DNA of 64,000 nucleotides from contig NZ_PEBS01000001.1 of assembly GCF_002869965.1 (NCBI RefSeq), positions 62,001-126,000 of the forward strand, in the 5' to 3' direction. The position numbers were made by a program, and so were the translations under genes. The DNA is from Janthinobacterium sp. ROICE36. GTDB lineage: Bacteria > Pseudomonadota > Gammaproteobacteria > Burkholderiales > Burkholderiaceae_D. The notes beneath the pieces are model-generated. The model was not told the DNA's origin. It was given only the letters and a program-made list of their open reading frames with translations, and did no database searches. This document shows positions 54,692 to 64,000 of this stretch, piece by piece (the stretch's first letter is position 1; each line of letters opens with the position of its first letter).

Positions 54692-56938
54692 CTAGGCAGA
54701 GGTAATGTGTTTGGCAGGTTTGGCTTCGGGTCTAGCTTGCGGCAGCGCCTTGAGCTGGGCCTTGGTCGCGCGCTCGAAGACCTCCAGCATCTGCTGCAGG
54801 CTCGCTTCCTCGTCCGGCGTCGGCGCTTCGGGCACTTGCAGCACTTGCTGCAGCCATTCGCCCAGCGCGCCGATGGCATCCGGTTCGGCACGCGACAGCA
54901 AGGTCGGCAAGGCGGCGATGGCGGCATCGAAATCATGCAGCATCAATCGCGCCTGCTGGCGCACGATGCCGCGGAATTCTTCCATGCTGAAACCCTGCGT
55001 GTATTGCGGCTTGACCAATTTGAGGGCCAGGTTGACCCGGCGCTCGTCGGCGATCATGCGGAAGCGGTAGATGTAGAACAGCGCGCGCACGGCCGCCTCC
55101 ACCAGACCCCCGTGTTGCATCTCCTCGCCCATCTTGCGCGTTTCGCAGCGCACGTATTCGCAATGCTCGGGCGAGATACCGGGATGAGGACGCGGCGGCG
55201 TAGTATCGCCGATGGCTTGTCCCGTCAGCGCCTGCACCAGGGGAGAACCGTACACCAGGTCGAAGGTCGTTTCCTGCACCGTGTCGCGCCAGTCGCGCCA
55301 GCTGTTCAAGCCGGCAGTGATGGCGCCGGAGATGGCCTCCTGCATGGCCAGCAGCGGATTGTCGGGCGCCACCGGCTGGCGATGGGCGCGCACTTTTTCC
55401 GCCTCTTTGGCCACCAGCTTGGCCAGCGGATTGTGGTCCGTCCAGCGCTCGTACGATACGCGCAGCGGATGCGTGAGCTGCAGGAAGCGCGCCGACTGCG
55501 GCGTGACCATGGCGCGCACCCACGGCTGCGCGAAGGTACGGTACAGCGCCAGGTTCACTTCGGACACGCGCGCCGCAGCGGCGAACTTGCGGTCGTTTTC
55601 CACGCTAGGCTGCACGATGGCGCGCACATCCTCGATGCCGCGGTGTTCGACCTGCAGCACATAGTCGCCGCTGGCCAGGTCGGCGTTCGGCGTATCGGGC
55701 GTCTTGTCGACGATTCGCGCTTCATAGATGCCGGCCGGCAGCAGGTTGATCAGGTCGATATTGCTGGCGAATTTCTGGTGTTCCTTGTGTCCTACCTTGG
55801 CCGACACGAAAATACCCAGGTGGCCGATGCTGTCATGCACCGCATACACGATGGTCTGGTCGTGCATCAGCACATCGTTATCGTCAAGGTACAGGTCCGT
55901 GATCCAGCCCAGCGCCTGCGGTGGCGGCGTGATGTTGTCGCCGTTCGAGCAGAACACAACGATGGGCGAACGGATATTGCGCAAGTCCAGGCGCACGCCG
56001 TCGGCGGTGATCAACTCCGCCGTGGCCAGGCGGTTGCCGATGAACAGATTGTCGACGATGTACTGCATCTCGACATCGTTGAGGAACACGTGGCCGCCCC
56101 AGTATTTTTCAAATTCCAGGTAACGGGGCGCTTCCGTATCGATGTTTGCGTACAGCTTGTACTGCTTGCTCCACAGGGTATTGGCAGGGTTCAGTTTCTC
56201 GAAATTCTGCACCAGGCTGGCGCCGTCGAAACGGCCGTTGCCCAGGTCACCCGCCAGCGCCGTGGCCCAGCTGCCGCCCATCAGCCCACCCGCATAGCGC
56301 ATCGGATTGCGGCCATGCCAGCCAGCCCAGTACGACACGGGCGCGCCGGCCACGATGATGGGACCGAACAGCTCCGGGCGCATGGCCGCCGTCATGAGGA
56401 TTTGCCAACCCGCCTGGCAATTGCCGATGACGACGGGCTTGCCCTCGCTGAGCGGATGCAGGGCGATGACTTTCTCCAGGAAGGCCGCCTCGGCGTGCAT
56501 CACGTCTTCCACCGTCTGCCCCGGCACGGGATCGGGCAGGAAGCCGATGAAGTAGCACGGGTGGCCGGCGCGCAGGGCCACGCCGATCTCGCTTTCCGCC
56601 TTGAAGCCGCCGATGCCGGGACCGTGGCCGGCGCGCGGGTCGACGACGACGAATGGCCGCTTGGCTTGATCGGGCTGCGGTGCATCGGGCGTCAATATGC
56701 GCGCCAGGCCGTAGTTGACGGGACACGCCAGTTCCAGGCCGGACATCACCAGTTCGGCGGGGAAGTCCAGCACGTTCGGCACTTCCTCCGCCAGATGCTC
56801 CTGGTACTGGTTGCCGCGCCGGCGCATCACGTCCGCGTACAGCACGATGCGCTGCCACGAGTCGCGCGCATAGTCGCCCAGCATGCCCAGGGACGGCAAG
56901 CCGCCGGTGGAAAAAAATGGAGCAGATTCGATCTTCAT
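54692..56938 (-). CDS. DUF3141 protein (PHA-synthase-like alpha/beta hydrolase)
   Basis: 748 aa from ATG 56938; AAAGGA stands five bases upstream, whereas ATG 56953 has no site. Alpha/beta-hydrolase core in ~85-420: PFVVVDPRAGHGPGIGGFKA, CYFIGFLPDPVPGQT, elbow VIGNCQAGWQILM with Cys/Gln, VFCSNGDNITPPPQAL (Asp) and HDSIGHLGIFVSAKVG (His). The nucleophile is Cys, as in PHA synthases. The C-terminal half is helical and of unknown role. The function is not established. It is commonly linked with MaoC-Pta, AckA and FabI genes, as here. Confidence 0.85.
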   Translation of the reverse strand: MKIESAPFFSTGGLPSLGMLGDYARDSWQRIVLYADVMRRRGNQYQEHLAEEVPNVLDFPAELVMSGLELACPVNYGLARILTPDAPQPDQAKRPFVVVDPRAGHGPGIGGFKAESEIGVALRAGHPCYFIGFLPDPVPGQTVEDVMHAEAAFLEKVIALHPLSEGKPVVIGNCQAGWQILMTAAMRPELFGPIIVAGAPVSYWAGWHGRNPMRYAGGLMGGSWATALAGDLGNGRFDGASLVQNFEKLNPANTLWSKQYKLYANIDTEAPRYLEFEKYWGGHVFLNDVEMQYIVDNLFIGNRLATAELITADGVRLDLRNIRSPIVVFCSNGDNITPPPQALGWITDLYLDDNDVLMHDQTIVYAVHDSIGHLGIFVSAKVGHKEHQKFASNIDLINLLPAGIYEARIVDKTPDTPNADLASGDYVLQVEHRGIEDVRAIVQPSVENDRKFAAAARVSEVNLALYRTFAQPWVRAMVTPQSARFLQLTHPLRVSYERWTDHNPLAKLVAKEAEKVRAHRQPVAPDNPLLAMQEAISGAITAGLNSWRDWRDTVQETTFDLVYGSPLVQALTGQAIGDTTPPRPHPGISPEHCEYVRCETRKMGEEMQHGGLVEAAVRALFYIYRFRMIADERRVNLALKLVKPQYTQGFSMEEFRGIVRQQARLMLHDFDAAIAALPTLLSRAEPDAIGALGEWLQQVLQVPEAPTPDEEASLQQMLEVFERATKAQLKALPQARPEAKPAKHITSA

Positions 56939-56961
56939 GACTATCCTTTTCATGCGAACAG

Positions 56962-56981
56962 GCGCCGGAACATTCCGGCGC
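56962..56981 (-). other. Hairpin between ABC permease and DUF3141 genes
   Basis: A perfect 9-bp stem GCGCCGGAA/TTCCGGCGC has a 2-base loop, five bases after the permease stop and 23 before the DUF3141 start. No T-run follows, so it may slow read-through or protect the upstream RNA. Confidence 0.45.
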
Positions 56982-56986
56982 GGGGC

Positions 56987-58111
56987 CTACGCCATCTGGC
57001 TGATGGTCTTGCGAAAACGCGCCAGAGCGAAGGTAAACAGGACCGTGCCGATTGCCAGCAGGGCCAGGAACGGTTTCCATACCACGTCGATGCCGGCGCC
57101 CCGGTACAGGATCGCCTGGCTCAATTCGACGAAATGCGTGGTCGGCGCGATCAGCATGATGTTCTGCACCAGTTCGGGCATGCTTTCGCGCGGCGTGCTG
57201 CCGCCCGAGAGCATCTGCAGCGGCAGCAGCACGAGGATCAGGAGCATGCCGAACTGCGGCATGCTGCGCGCCACGGTGGCCAGGAAAATGCCCATCGAGG
57301 TGGTGGCAAACAAGTGCAGGGCCGCGCCGCACAGGAACAGTGCGATCGAGCCTTCGATGGGCACATGCAGAATGCCGCGCACCACCAGGTTCAGGGACAG
57401 GGCGGCGGCCAGCAGCACCACGAGGCCCATCGACCATACCTTGCCCAGCATGATTTCGGCCGGCGTCACGGGCATCACCAGCAAGTGCTCGATGGTGCCG
57501 TGTTCGCGCTCGCGGATCAGGGCCGCACCCGTGAGGATGATCGACAGCATCGTCACCTGGTTGATGATTTCCATCAGCGAGCCAAACCACGCCTGGCTCA
57601 GCGAAGGATTGAAGCGCGCGCGCATCACCAGCTCCACCGGCGAGACCGTCGCGCCGCGATAGCGCTTGGCGAATTCGGCCACTTCGCCGGCGACGATCTG
57701 CTGGATGTAGCCGCTACCGCTGAAAGCCTGGCTCATGCGCGTGGCATCCACGTTCAGTTGCAGCTCCGCCTGGTGCCCGCCCAGCACGTCCGCCTGCAGC
57801 TTGGGCGGTATCGTCAGCACGAACGTGTACTGGCCCGCGTCCAGGCCCGCATCGACCTGGCTCTGGTTGATCATGGCCGGCGGCGTGAACTGCGGCGGGA
57901 AGAAGGCCGAGGCGATGCGTCCGGAAAGCGGCGAACCATCCTCGTCGACGATGGCAATCGAGGCCATGTGCAGGGTTTCCGGCTTGGCCGTGGCAGCCAC
58001 GTAAATCGCCAGCGTAAAGGTATACAAAATCAGGACCAGCATCATCGGGTCGCGGATCAGGCTCCAGATTTCCTTCATGCCCAGGCGGTAGATATTTTCA
58101 AGATGGCGCAT
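56987..58111 (-). CDS. yhhJ: ABC-2 type exporter permease (YhhJ-like)
   Basis: 374 aa. One N-terminal TM (LVLILYTFTLAIYVAATA), a large periplasmic loop (~50-180) and five C-terminal TMs (~185-370). MLSIILTGAALIREREHGTIEHLLVMPVTPAEI carries the RE..GT..LLVTP motif of ABC-2 permeases. It starts four bases after the RbbA-type gene, whose own C-terminal permease half is similar, so the pair probably forms one exporter with the HlyD adaptor. Inner membrane; substrate unknown. Confidence 0.87.
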   Translation of the reverse strand: MRHLENIYRLGMKEIWSLIRDPMMLVLILYTFTLAIYVAATAKPETLHMASIAIVDEDGSPLSGRIASAFFPPQFTPPAMINQSQVDAGLDAGQYTFVLTIPPKLQADVLGGHQAELQLNVDATRMSQAFSGSGYIQQIVAGEVAEFAKRYRGATVSPVELVMRARFNPSLSQAWFGSLMEIINQVTMLSIILTGAALIREREHGTIEHLLVMPVTPAEIMLGKVWSMGLVVLLAAALSLNLVVRGILHVPIEGSIALFLCGAALHLFATTSMGIFLATVARSMPQFGMLLILVLLPLQMLSGGSTPRESMPELVQNIMLIAPTTHFVELSQAILYRGAGIDVVWKPFLALLAIGTVLFTFALARFRKTISQMA

Positions 58112-58115
58112 ACGC

Positions 58116-60869
58116 TTACGACTCCTGTTTCTTCAGCAGCGCTACCGTCAGGCCGAGGATCACGGGGATCGCCACGATCAGGGGCCAGAACGAGGCGTGC
58201 AGGTCGCCGAATCCCAGCGCCTTGTTGAACACGCCCCGGCTGATATTGAGCATGTGCGTGGCCGGGTACATCAGGCCGATGGCCTTGCCCACGCCTTCCA
58301 TCGACGAGACGGGGTTGAGCAGGCCGGAAAACTGGATGGCCGGGATCATGGTGCCGATCATGGTCACGAACAGGGCCGCGATCTGGCTGCGCGTAAACGT
58401 CGAGGCGAACAGGCCGATGCCGGTGGCGCAGATGTTGAAGATGAAGGTGGCAGCGATCAGGGTCGGCAAGCTGCCCTTGATCGGCACGCCGAAGGCGGTC
58501 ACCGCCAGCAGGGCCATGAGGGTGAAGTTGAACATCGCCAGCACGACGTACGGCACCTGCTTGCCGAGCAAGAATTCCAGGCGCGTGACGGGCGTCACGT
58601 ACAGATTGATGATGGAGCCCAGTTCCTTTTCACGCACCACGGACAGCGCCGCCAGCATGGCCGGCAGCATCAGCAGCAACAGGGGAATCACGGCCGGCAC
58701 CATGGCGGGCAGGCTTTTCACGTCGGGGTTGTAGCAATAGCGCGTCTGGATGGCGACCGGGTTGCTCAGCGTGATGCCATAGCGGTGCAAGGCCTGATCG
58801 GCCAGCCACAGCTGATGCATGCCCTGCACGTAACCCTGCACGGTTTCGGCGCGCATCGGCATGGCGCCATCGATCCACGCTCCCACCTGCGCTGGCGCGC
58901 CGCGCTGCACGTCGCGCGCAAAGCCGGGCGGAATCTCGATGGCCAGCGACAATTCGCCGCTGCGCATGCGCTTGTCGATATCGGCATAGTCGCGCAGCGG
59001 CGGGTGCTCGACGAAGTAGCGCGAGCCGGCCAGATTGTTCGTGTAATTCTGGCTCAAGGTCGTCTGGTCGTGGTCGAGCACCGCGTAACTGAGGTCTTCC
59101 ACATCCAGGCTGATGCCGAAGCCGATGACGAACAGCAGCAGCACGGAACCGCCCAGCGCCAGGGTCAGACGCACGGGATCACGGCGCAATTCCAGCGTTT
59201 CGCGCCACATGTAGCTGAGCATGCGGCCCAGACTGAAGCGGCTGCGCTGCTGCTTCTGCTGCGGCGCCTGCGCTACCGCTTCCTGCACGGGAGCCGGCGT
59301 TTCCTCCGCTGTCGCCGCTGCCGTGCCGCCACCCGCCTCTTCCAGGTAGGCGATGAATGCCGCTTCCAGCGATGGTGCGCCCTTCTTGCGCACCAGTTCG
59401 GCCGGCGCATCGCTGACCAGCACTTTACCCGCATGCATCAGCGAGATGCGGTCGCAACGTTCCGCCTCGTTCATGAAATGGGTGGAGATGAAAATGGTGA
59501 CGCGGTCGCGCCGCGCCAGCTCGATCATCAGGCGCCAGAAATTATCGCGCGCAATGGGGTCGACGCCGGACGTGGGCTCGTCGAGAATCAGCATCTCCGG
59601 CTTGTGCACCATCGCCACGGCCAGCGACAAACGCTGGCGTATGCCCAGCGGCAGCTTGTCGGGCAGGTCGTCCATCACCTCGCGCAAGTCGAAACGCTGC
59701 GCCATTTCGTCGATGCGGGCCCCGATTTCGCTCTTGGGCACGTGGAACAGGCGCGCGTGCAGCACCAGGTTCTGGCGCACCGTCAATTCGCTATACAGCG
59801 AGAACGCCTGCGACATGTAGCCGACTCTCCTGCGCGTGTCGATATCGTTGGAATCGACTTCCTTGCCGAACAGCCATGCCTTGCCTTCCGTTGCCGGCAG
59901 CAGGCCCGTGAGCATCTTCATGGTGGTCGATTTGCCGCAGCCGTTCGAACCCAGGAAGCCGAAAATCTCGCCGCGGCCGATGCGGAAATTCACATGGTCG
60001 ACGGCCGTAAAATCGCCGAAGCGCATGGTCAGGTCTTGCGCCTCGATGGCCACATCCTGCGCGCTGGCGGCATCGAGCGGGGTGATGACCACGGGCTGGT
60101 GGCCAGCGCGCTTGGCTTCGGGCAGCAGCTTGATAAAGGCCGCTTCCAGGTTGTCGCTTTGCGTGCGCGCCAGCAGTTCGGCCGGCGTACCCGTATCGAG
60201 TACCTTGCCGTCATCCATGGCCACTAACCAATCGAAGCGCTGCGCCTCATCCATATAGGCCGTGGCGACTATCACGCTCATCTGCGGGCGCTGCACGCGA
60301 ATGCCGGCGATCAGGTCCCAGAACTGGGCCCGCGCCAGCGGATCGACGCCGGTGGTCGGTTCATCGAGAATGAGCAGGTCGGGATCGTGGATCAGCGCGC
60401 AGCACAGGCCCAGTTTCTGCTTCATGCCGCCCGACAGCTTGCCCGCCGGGCGCGCCAGGAAGGGATACAAGCCCGTGCTGCGGGTCAGCTGGTCGATGCG
60501 GCGGCGGCGTTCGGCGGCATCGTGGCCGAACAGGCGCGCGAAAAACTGCAGGTTTTCCTCGACCGACAGGGTCGGATACAAATTCTTGCCCAGGCCTTGC
60601 GGCATGTAGGCGATACGCGGGCAGACGTCGTCGCGATGGCGCGCATCGCGCATGTCGCCACCCAGCGCCATGACGCTGCCCTGCTGCACGACGCGTGCGC
60701 CGGCCACCAGCGACAGCAGGCTCGATTTGCCCACGCCATCGGGACCGATCAAGCCCACCATGCGGCCGGTCGGCACATCGAGGTCGATGGCGGCTAGCGC
60801 CACCGTCTTGCCGTAATGCTGGCTGACGCCCTTGATGCTGACGACAAATGGGGTCACGTCCATGGTCAC
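58116..60869 (-). CDS. rbbA: ABC exporter with two ATPases fused to a permease (RbbA/YhiH-type)
   Basis: 917 aa. Nucleotide-binding domain 1 (~8-230; [33 protein letters not shown]), NBD2 (~275-495; [38 protein letters not shown]) and a C-terminal ABC-2 permease (~555-915; [22 protein letters not shown]). The NBD1 Walker A has D in GPDGVGKS. E. coli RbbA has been linked to ribosomes, but this operon context (HlyD adaptor, outer-membrane factor, second permease) points to export. GTG 60869 overlaps the HlyD stop, with AAGG seven bases upstream; ATG 60863 is the alternative. Confidence 0.92.
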   Translation of the reverse strand: MTMDVTPFVVSIKGVSQHYGKTVALAAIDLDVPTGRMVGLIGPDGVGKSSLLSLVAGARVVQQGSVMALGGDMRDARHRDDVCPRIAYMPQGLGKNLYPTLSVEENLQFFARLFGHDAAERRRRIDQLTRSTGLYPFLARPAGKLSGGMKQKLGLCCALIHDPDLLILDEPTTGVDPLARAQFWDLIAGIRVQRPQMSVIVATAYMDEAQRFDWLVAMDDGKVLDTGTPAELLARTQSDNLEAAFIKLLPEAKRAGHQPVVITPLDAASAQDVAIEAQDLTMRFGDFTAVDHVNFRIGRGEIFGFLGSNGCGKSTTMKMLTGLLPATEGKAWLFGKEVDSNDIDTRRRVGYMSQAFSLYSELTVRQNLVLHARLFHVPKSEIGARIDEMAQRFDLREVMDDLPDKLPLGIRQRLSLAVAMVHKPEMLILDEPTSGVDPIARDNFWRLMIELARRDRVTIFISTHFMNEAERCDRISLMHAGKVLVSDAPAELVRKKGAPSLEAAFIAYLEEAGGGTAAATAEETPAPVQEAVAQAPQQKQQRSRFSLGRMLSYMWRETLELRRDPVRLTLALGGSVLLLFVIGFGISLDVEDLSYAVLDHDQTTLSQNYTNNLAGSRYFVEHPPLRDYADIDKRMRSGELSLAIEIPPGFARDVQRGAPAQVGAWIDGAMPMRAETVQGYVQGMHQLWLADQALHRYGITLSNPVAIQTRYCYNPDVKSLPAMVPAVIPLLLLMLPAMLAALSVVREKELGSIINLYVTPVTRLEFLLGKQVPYVVLAMFNFTLMALLAVTAFGVPIKGSLPTLIAATFIFNICATGIGLFASTFTRSQIAALFVTMIGTMIPAIQFSGLLNPVSSMEGVGKAIGLMYPATHMLNISRGVFNKALGFGDLHASFWPLIVAIPVILGLTVALLKKQES

Positions 60870-61939
60870 TGCGGAACCTTGGACGTCAGTTCAGCGGGCC
60901 ATGCCTGCTTAGTATCGAGGCGCACCCACGCCACGCCGGGCAAGCCCACCTTGACCAGCGCCAGGTGCTTTTGCAATAGCTCGCGGCTAATCTGCGCTTT
61001 CACGCGGAACATCAGCTTCTGGCGCTCGCTGGCCGTTTCCACCGTCTTCGGCGTGAATTGCGCGCTGGCAGCGACAAAGGAAATCGTCGCCGGAATCACG
61101 TAATTGGGCGCTGCGTCGAGGATGATGCGCACTTCGCCGCCCATCGCCACCTTGCCGGCCGCCGTCTCGGGCAGGAAGAAGGTCATGTAGACATCCGACA
61201 GGTCGACCAGGTTGAGCACCTTCCCGCCACCGGCCAGCACTTCGCCCTGCTGCGCCACCAGGTACTGCACGCGGCCGTCGCGCGGCGCTTCCAGTTGGCC
61301 GTCGGCCAGGTCGGCGTCGATGCGCGCGGTGGTCGCTTCGGCGGCCGTCACGGCGGAACGCGAACCGACCACTTGCGCCTTCGCCGCGTCGATGGCCGCC
61401 TGCGCCGCCGTGACCTGCGCCTTGGCCGCATTCAGGGCCGCAGCCACGCTACGCACGCGGGCGCGGTCATCGTCGAGTTCCTGTACCGAGGAAGCGCCCT
61501 CTTTCGACAAGGTTTCCGAGCGGGCCAGGCGGCGCCGGGCCGCATCGAGTTCGCTTTCACGCTGCGCCACCAGGGCCAGCGCGGCCGCCTTGTCGCTCTC
61601 GCGCACGGCCACCTGCGCCTGCGCACCGACCACCGCGTCGGACGCCTGCTGCTGGCGCGCGCGCGCTTCGTCGCGCTGCGCCGTCAGCGAATCCACCTGC
61701 ATGGTGGCCAGCGACTGCCCCGCCTTGACGAAGTCGCCCTCGCGCACGAGGATGTCCTTGACGCGGCCAGCCAGCTTGGTGGCGACGTCGATCTCGGTGG
61801 CTTCGATGCGGCCATTGCCGCTGACAAAACCTTCTCCGGGGCCGGTGGGACGCATTTTTTGCCAGGCCGCATAGCCCAGCACGAGAACGGCCACGATCAG
61901 TGCGGCGGGAATGAGTTTTTTCTTCAGTTGTGGAGTCAT
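60866..61939 (-). CDS. yhiI: HlyD-family periplasmic adaptor (YhiI-like)
   Basis: 357 aa. N-terminal membrane anchor ([19 protein letters not shown]), then lipoyl half ([21 protein letters not shown]), a long alpha-helical hairpin (~90-215, heptad-rich) and a beta-barrel part ([20 protein letters not shown]). It bridges the ABC permeases and the outer-membrane factor encoded upstream. Overlaps both neighbours by 4 nt, so tightly coupled. Confidence 0.93.
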   Translation of the reverse strand: MTPQLKKKLIPAALIVAVLVLGYAAWQKMRPTGPGEGFVSGNGRIEATEIDVATKLAGRVKDILVREGDFVKAGQSLATMQVDSLTAQRDEARARQQQASDAVVGAQAQVAVRESDKAAALALVAQRESELDAARRRLARSETLSKEGASSVQELDDDRARVRSVAAALNAAKAQVTAAQAAIDAAKAQVVGSRSAVTAAEATTARIDADLADGQLEAPRDGRVQYLVAQQGEVLAGGGKVLNLVDLSDVYMTFFLPETAAGKVAMGGEVRIILDAAPNYVIPATISFVAASAQFTPKTVETASERQKLMFRVKAQISRELLQKHLALVKVGLPGVAWVRLDTKQAWPAELTSKVPQ

Positions 61940-63405
61940 GGTGTAGGCAATCGCAATTTATTGGAGAACGTGGTGACGGCGGGCGCGCCGCCGCCCAGCG
62001 CGGCATACAGGCTGACCTGGCTCGATAGCAGCGCGCGGCGCGTCTGCACCAGTTGCTGCTCCACCGACAGCAGGTCGCGCTGCGCGTCGAGTACTTCCAG
62101 GTAGGGCGCGGCGCCGTTGTCGTAGCGCAGCTTGGCCAGGCGCGCCCGTTCGCTCTGCGCGGCCAGGGTGGTCTTGCCGATGTCGACTTGCAGCGCCAGC
62201 CAGCGCCGGTTCGACAACGCGTCAGCCACTTCGCGGAAGGCACCCTGCACGCTCTTTTCATAATTGGCCACGGCCACGTCGCGGCGTACCTCGGCCAGGT
62301 CCATGTTGGCGCGGATGCGGCCCGCGTCGAAGATCGGCAGCACCAGGCGCGGCGCGAAATTCCAGGCGCCGCTGCCCGAGTCGAACAGGCCGCGCAATTC
62401 CGCACTGGCCGTGCCGTAGGCAGCCGTCAACGAAATCGTGGGGAAGAAGGCGGCGCGCGCGGCGCCGATATTGGCTTGCGCGGCGTGCAGCTGATGCTCG
62501 GCCGCCACCAGGTCGGGGCGTTGCGTGAGTAAAGCCGAGGGCAGGCCCGCATGCAGCGGCTGCAGCACGCTGGCGTCGTCGAAGCGGCGCGCATCACCAG
62601 CCACCGGCGTCAGGTCGACCGGGCCGCCCACCAGCTGGGCCAGCGCATGCGCTTGTATGGCACGCGCCTGCTCCAGCTGCGCCGACAGCGACAAGGCCTG
62701 GCTGAGCAGGGTTTCCACCTGCGTCAAGTCCAGCTTGGAAATCGAACCCACTTCGAAGCGACGCGTAAAGATGCGCAGCGACTCGGCGCGGCTGTCGACC
62801 GTGGCGCGCGCCAGCGCCACGCGTTCATCGAGTTCGCGCAAGCCCAGGTAGCCATTGGCCACCTGCGCCACCAGGGCCACGCCGACGGCGCGGCGCGCTT
62901 CGTCGCTGGCCAGCAGGGTTTGCAGCGCGCTGTCCTTCAGGCTGCGCACGCGGCCCCAGAAATCGAGCTCCCAGGCGCTCACGTTCAAACCCGTTTGGTA
63001 CTGCGCGCTCGTCATGGGCCGCCCCGTCACGCTCAGGTCACCGGGCACGCGCGCACGGCTACCGGAGGCTCCCAGCGCAATGGTGGGAAACTGTTCGGCG
63101 CGTTGCATGCCATATGCGGCGCGCGCCTCTGCCACGCGCAGGGCAGCGATGCGGATATCGCGGTTGCTGGCCAGCGCCTGCGCAATCAGCGCCTGCAGGC
63201 GCGCGTCGGCAAAGTAGGCTTGCCAGGCGATGTCCGCAGCGCGCGCGCCGGCCGGATCGGTTTCCGGATACTGCGCCGCTACCGGTAGCGGCGGTGGCGC
63301 GTACGGCGGCGCCATCGAGGCGCAGCCAGCCAGGGCCAGCGTGGCGGCCAGTGCAGTGGCCAGCGCGGCCATCCTGGCGCACGCAGATAAAGCGGGAACA
63401 GGCAT
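61936..63405 (-). CDS. NodT-type outer-membrane efflux lipoprotein
   Basis: 489 aa from ATG 63405 (GGAAG nine bases upstream; ATG 63411 is only three away from it). Lipobox LALAGCAS. Two TolC/OEP repeats follow (~60-270 and ~280-480), with QRPDLVAAEHQLHAAQANIGAARAAF and NVSAWELDFWGRVRSL typical of RND/ABC outer-membrane factors. It makes the outer exit duct for the exporter encoded downstream. Confidence 0.93.
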   Translation of the reverse strand: MPVPALSACARMAALATALAATLALAGCASMAPPYAPPPLPVAAQYPETDPAGARAADIAWQAYFADARLQALIAQALASNRDIRIAALRVAEARAAYGMQRAEQFPTIALGASGSRARVPGDLSVTGRPMTSAQYQTGLNVSAWELDFWGRVRSLKDSALQTLLASDEARRAVGVALVAQVANGYLGLRELDERVALARATVDSRAESLRIFTRRFEVGSISKLDLTQVETLLSQALSLSAQLEQARAIQAHALAQLVGGPVDLTPVAGDARRFDDASVLQPLHAGLPSALLTQRPDLVAAEHQLHAAQANIGAARAAFFPTISLTAAYGTASAELRGLFDSGSGAWNFAPRLVLPIFDAGRIRANMDLAEVRRDVAVANYEKSVQGAFREVADALSNRRWLALQVDIGKTTLAAQSERARLAKLRYDNGAAPYLEVLDAQRDLLSVEQQLVQTRRALLSSQVSLYAALGGGAPAVTTFSNKLRLPTP

Positions 63406-63421
63406 GATCATCTTCTTCCAG

Positions 63422-64000
63422 TCAATTCAGAATGTTATAGCCGCCGTCGACATACAAGGTGCCGCCCGTGATGGCGCGCGCGCCGTCGCCGGCGAGGAAG
63501 GCGCACAGCGCGCCCACGTCCTCGATGGTGGCCAGGCGCCGCATGGGCGCACGTTCGATGGCGTCGGCCATCAGGCGGTCAAAATGGGCAATGCCGGAAG
63601 CGGCCCGCGTCTCCAGGGGCCCCGGCGAGATGGCATTGACGCGGATGCCCTGCGGGCCCAGTTCGGCCGCCAGGTAGCGCACAGATGCTTCCAGCGCAGC
63701 CTTCACGGGACCCATCAGGCCATAGTCGGCGATGACCTCCTCGGCGCCCAGATAACTCATGGTGGTCAAGCTGCCGCCGTGCGGCATCAGGGGTTCGGCC
63801 AGCTTCGCCATGCGCATGAAGGAGTGGCAGGAGATATCCATCGCCTGCGCAAAGCCGTCTGCTGAACTGTCCGTGACGCGGCCATGCAAGTCCTGCTTCG
63901 GCGCGTAGGCGATGGAATGGACGACGAAATCGAGCTTCCCCCACTGCTGCGCGATCTGCGCGAACAGCGCTTCGAGCTGGCCCGGCACGCCCACGTCGAG
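63422..64000 (-). CDS. fabI: Enoyl-ACP reductase FabI (5' part outside window)
   Basis: Only the C-terminal ~192 aa are inside the window; the frame continues open to the edge. LDFVVHSIAYAPKQDLHGRV, MSYLGAEEVIADYGLMGPVK with the Tyr-x9-Tyr-x6-Lys catalytic set, RVNAISPGPLETRAASGI and GTLYVDGGYNILN define FabI. It performs the last reduction of fatty acid elongation with NADH. As the first visible gene of the MaoC-Pta/AckA/DUF3141 cluster it may be a second, specialised FabI. Confidence 0.92.
   Translation of the reverse strand, partial: LDVGVPGQLEALFAQIAQQWGKLDFVVHSIAYAPKQDLHGRVTDSSADGFAQAMDISCHSFMRMAKLAEPLMPHGGSLTTMSYLGAEEVIADYGLMGPVKAALEASVRYLAAELGPQGIRVNAISPGPLETRAASGIAHFDRLMADAIERAPMRRLATIEDVGALCAFLAGDGARAITGGTLYVDGGYNILN

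Noticed and set aside
53261..58228. Very long plus-strand open frame (1655 codons)
   Set aside because: It lies antisense to the MaoC-Pta, DUF3141 and permease genes, is His/Arg/Gln-rich as expected for a GC-rich shadow frame, and has no family features.

Overview
This window looks like one contiguous stretch of chromosome from a high-GC betaproteobacterium, most likely Oxalobacteraceae (Janthinobacterium/Massilia/Duganella-like). That placement is inferred from base composition, protein style and gene content (proS-rppH, SWIB protein, AniA-type nirK with qNOR, parE/parC). No marker search was possible. I saw no rRNA, tRNA, CRISPR array, prophage or complete insertion sequence.

Layout. 1-6.3 kb: housekeeping genes (SWIB/histone-like protein, lytic transglycosylase, proS, rppH, mqo, DUF1841). 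6.4-10.0 kb: a toxin/immunity-like pair (Tle3-type lipase effector and DUF2875 membrane or lipoprotein). 10.0-16.9 kb: a nitrite/NO respiration island, nirK-ric-norZ, divergent from norR, followed by two small cytochromes c. The nirK-norR intergenic region carries a sigma54 -24/-12 promoter, an IHF-like site and three GGT-N7-ACC NorR sites. 17.1-22.5 kb: MoxR ATPase/GNAT/VWA operon, a CPA2-type antiporter and a YbdK-like ligase. 22.5-26.5 kb: a Fur-box-preceded gene encoding one polypeptide with an ECF sigma domain fused to a FecR-type anti-sigma domain, then a TonB-dependent siderophore receptor with an N-terminal signalling domain. 26.5-30.7 kb: alginate-lyase-like protein and class-I glutamine amidotransferase (overlapping), and a three-gene cluster of a small unknown protein, an extended DapA homologue and a degenerate ParA-like protein.

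30.8-39.9 kb: TorF-type porin and the kdpFABC-kdpDE potassium system, headed by a 30-codon membrane ORF and a KdpE-like operator. 40.2-48.2 kb: parE-hscC-J-domain membrane protein-parC, a topoisomerase IV operon split by an Hsp70/J pair, with a LexA-type box upstream. 48.3-51.8 kb: small LuxR-HTH protein, small unknown, an M43 metalloprotease fused to a seven-repeat lectin-like propeller, and a secreted Ala/Lys-rich protein. 52.0-64.0 kb: a minus-strand cluster read fabI (cut by the window end), outer-membrane factor, HlyD adaptor, RbbA-type ABC protein, ABC permease, DUF3141 protein, MaoC-Pta fusion, ackA.

The most noteworthy items are the sigma/FecR hybrid (IutY-like), the complete NorR/IHF/sigma54 control region beside a three-domain NirK, the Hsp70/J pair inside the topoisomerase IV operon, the metalloprotease-lectin fusion, and the DapA/ParA-like cluster.
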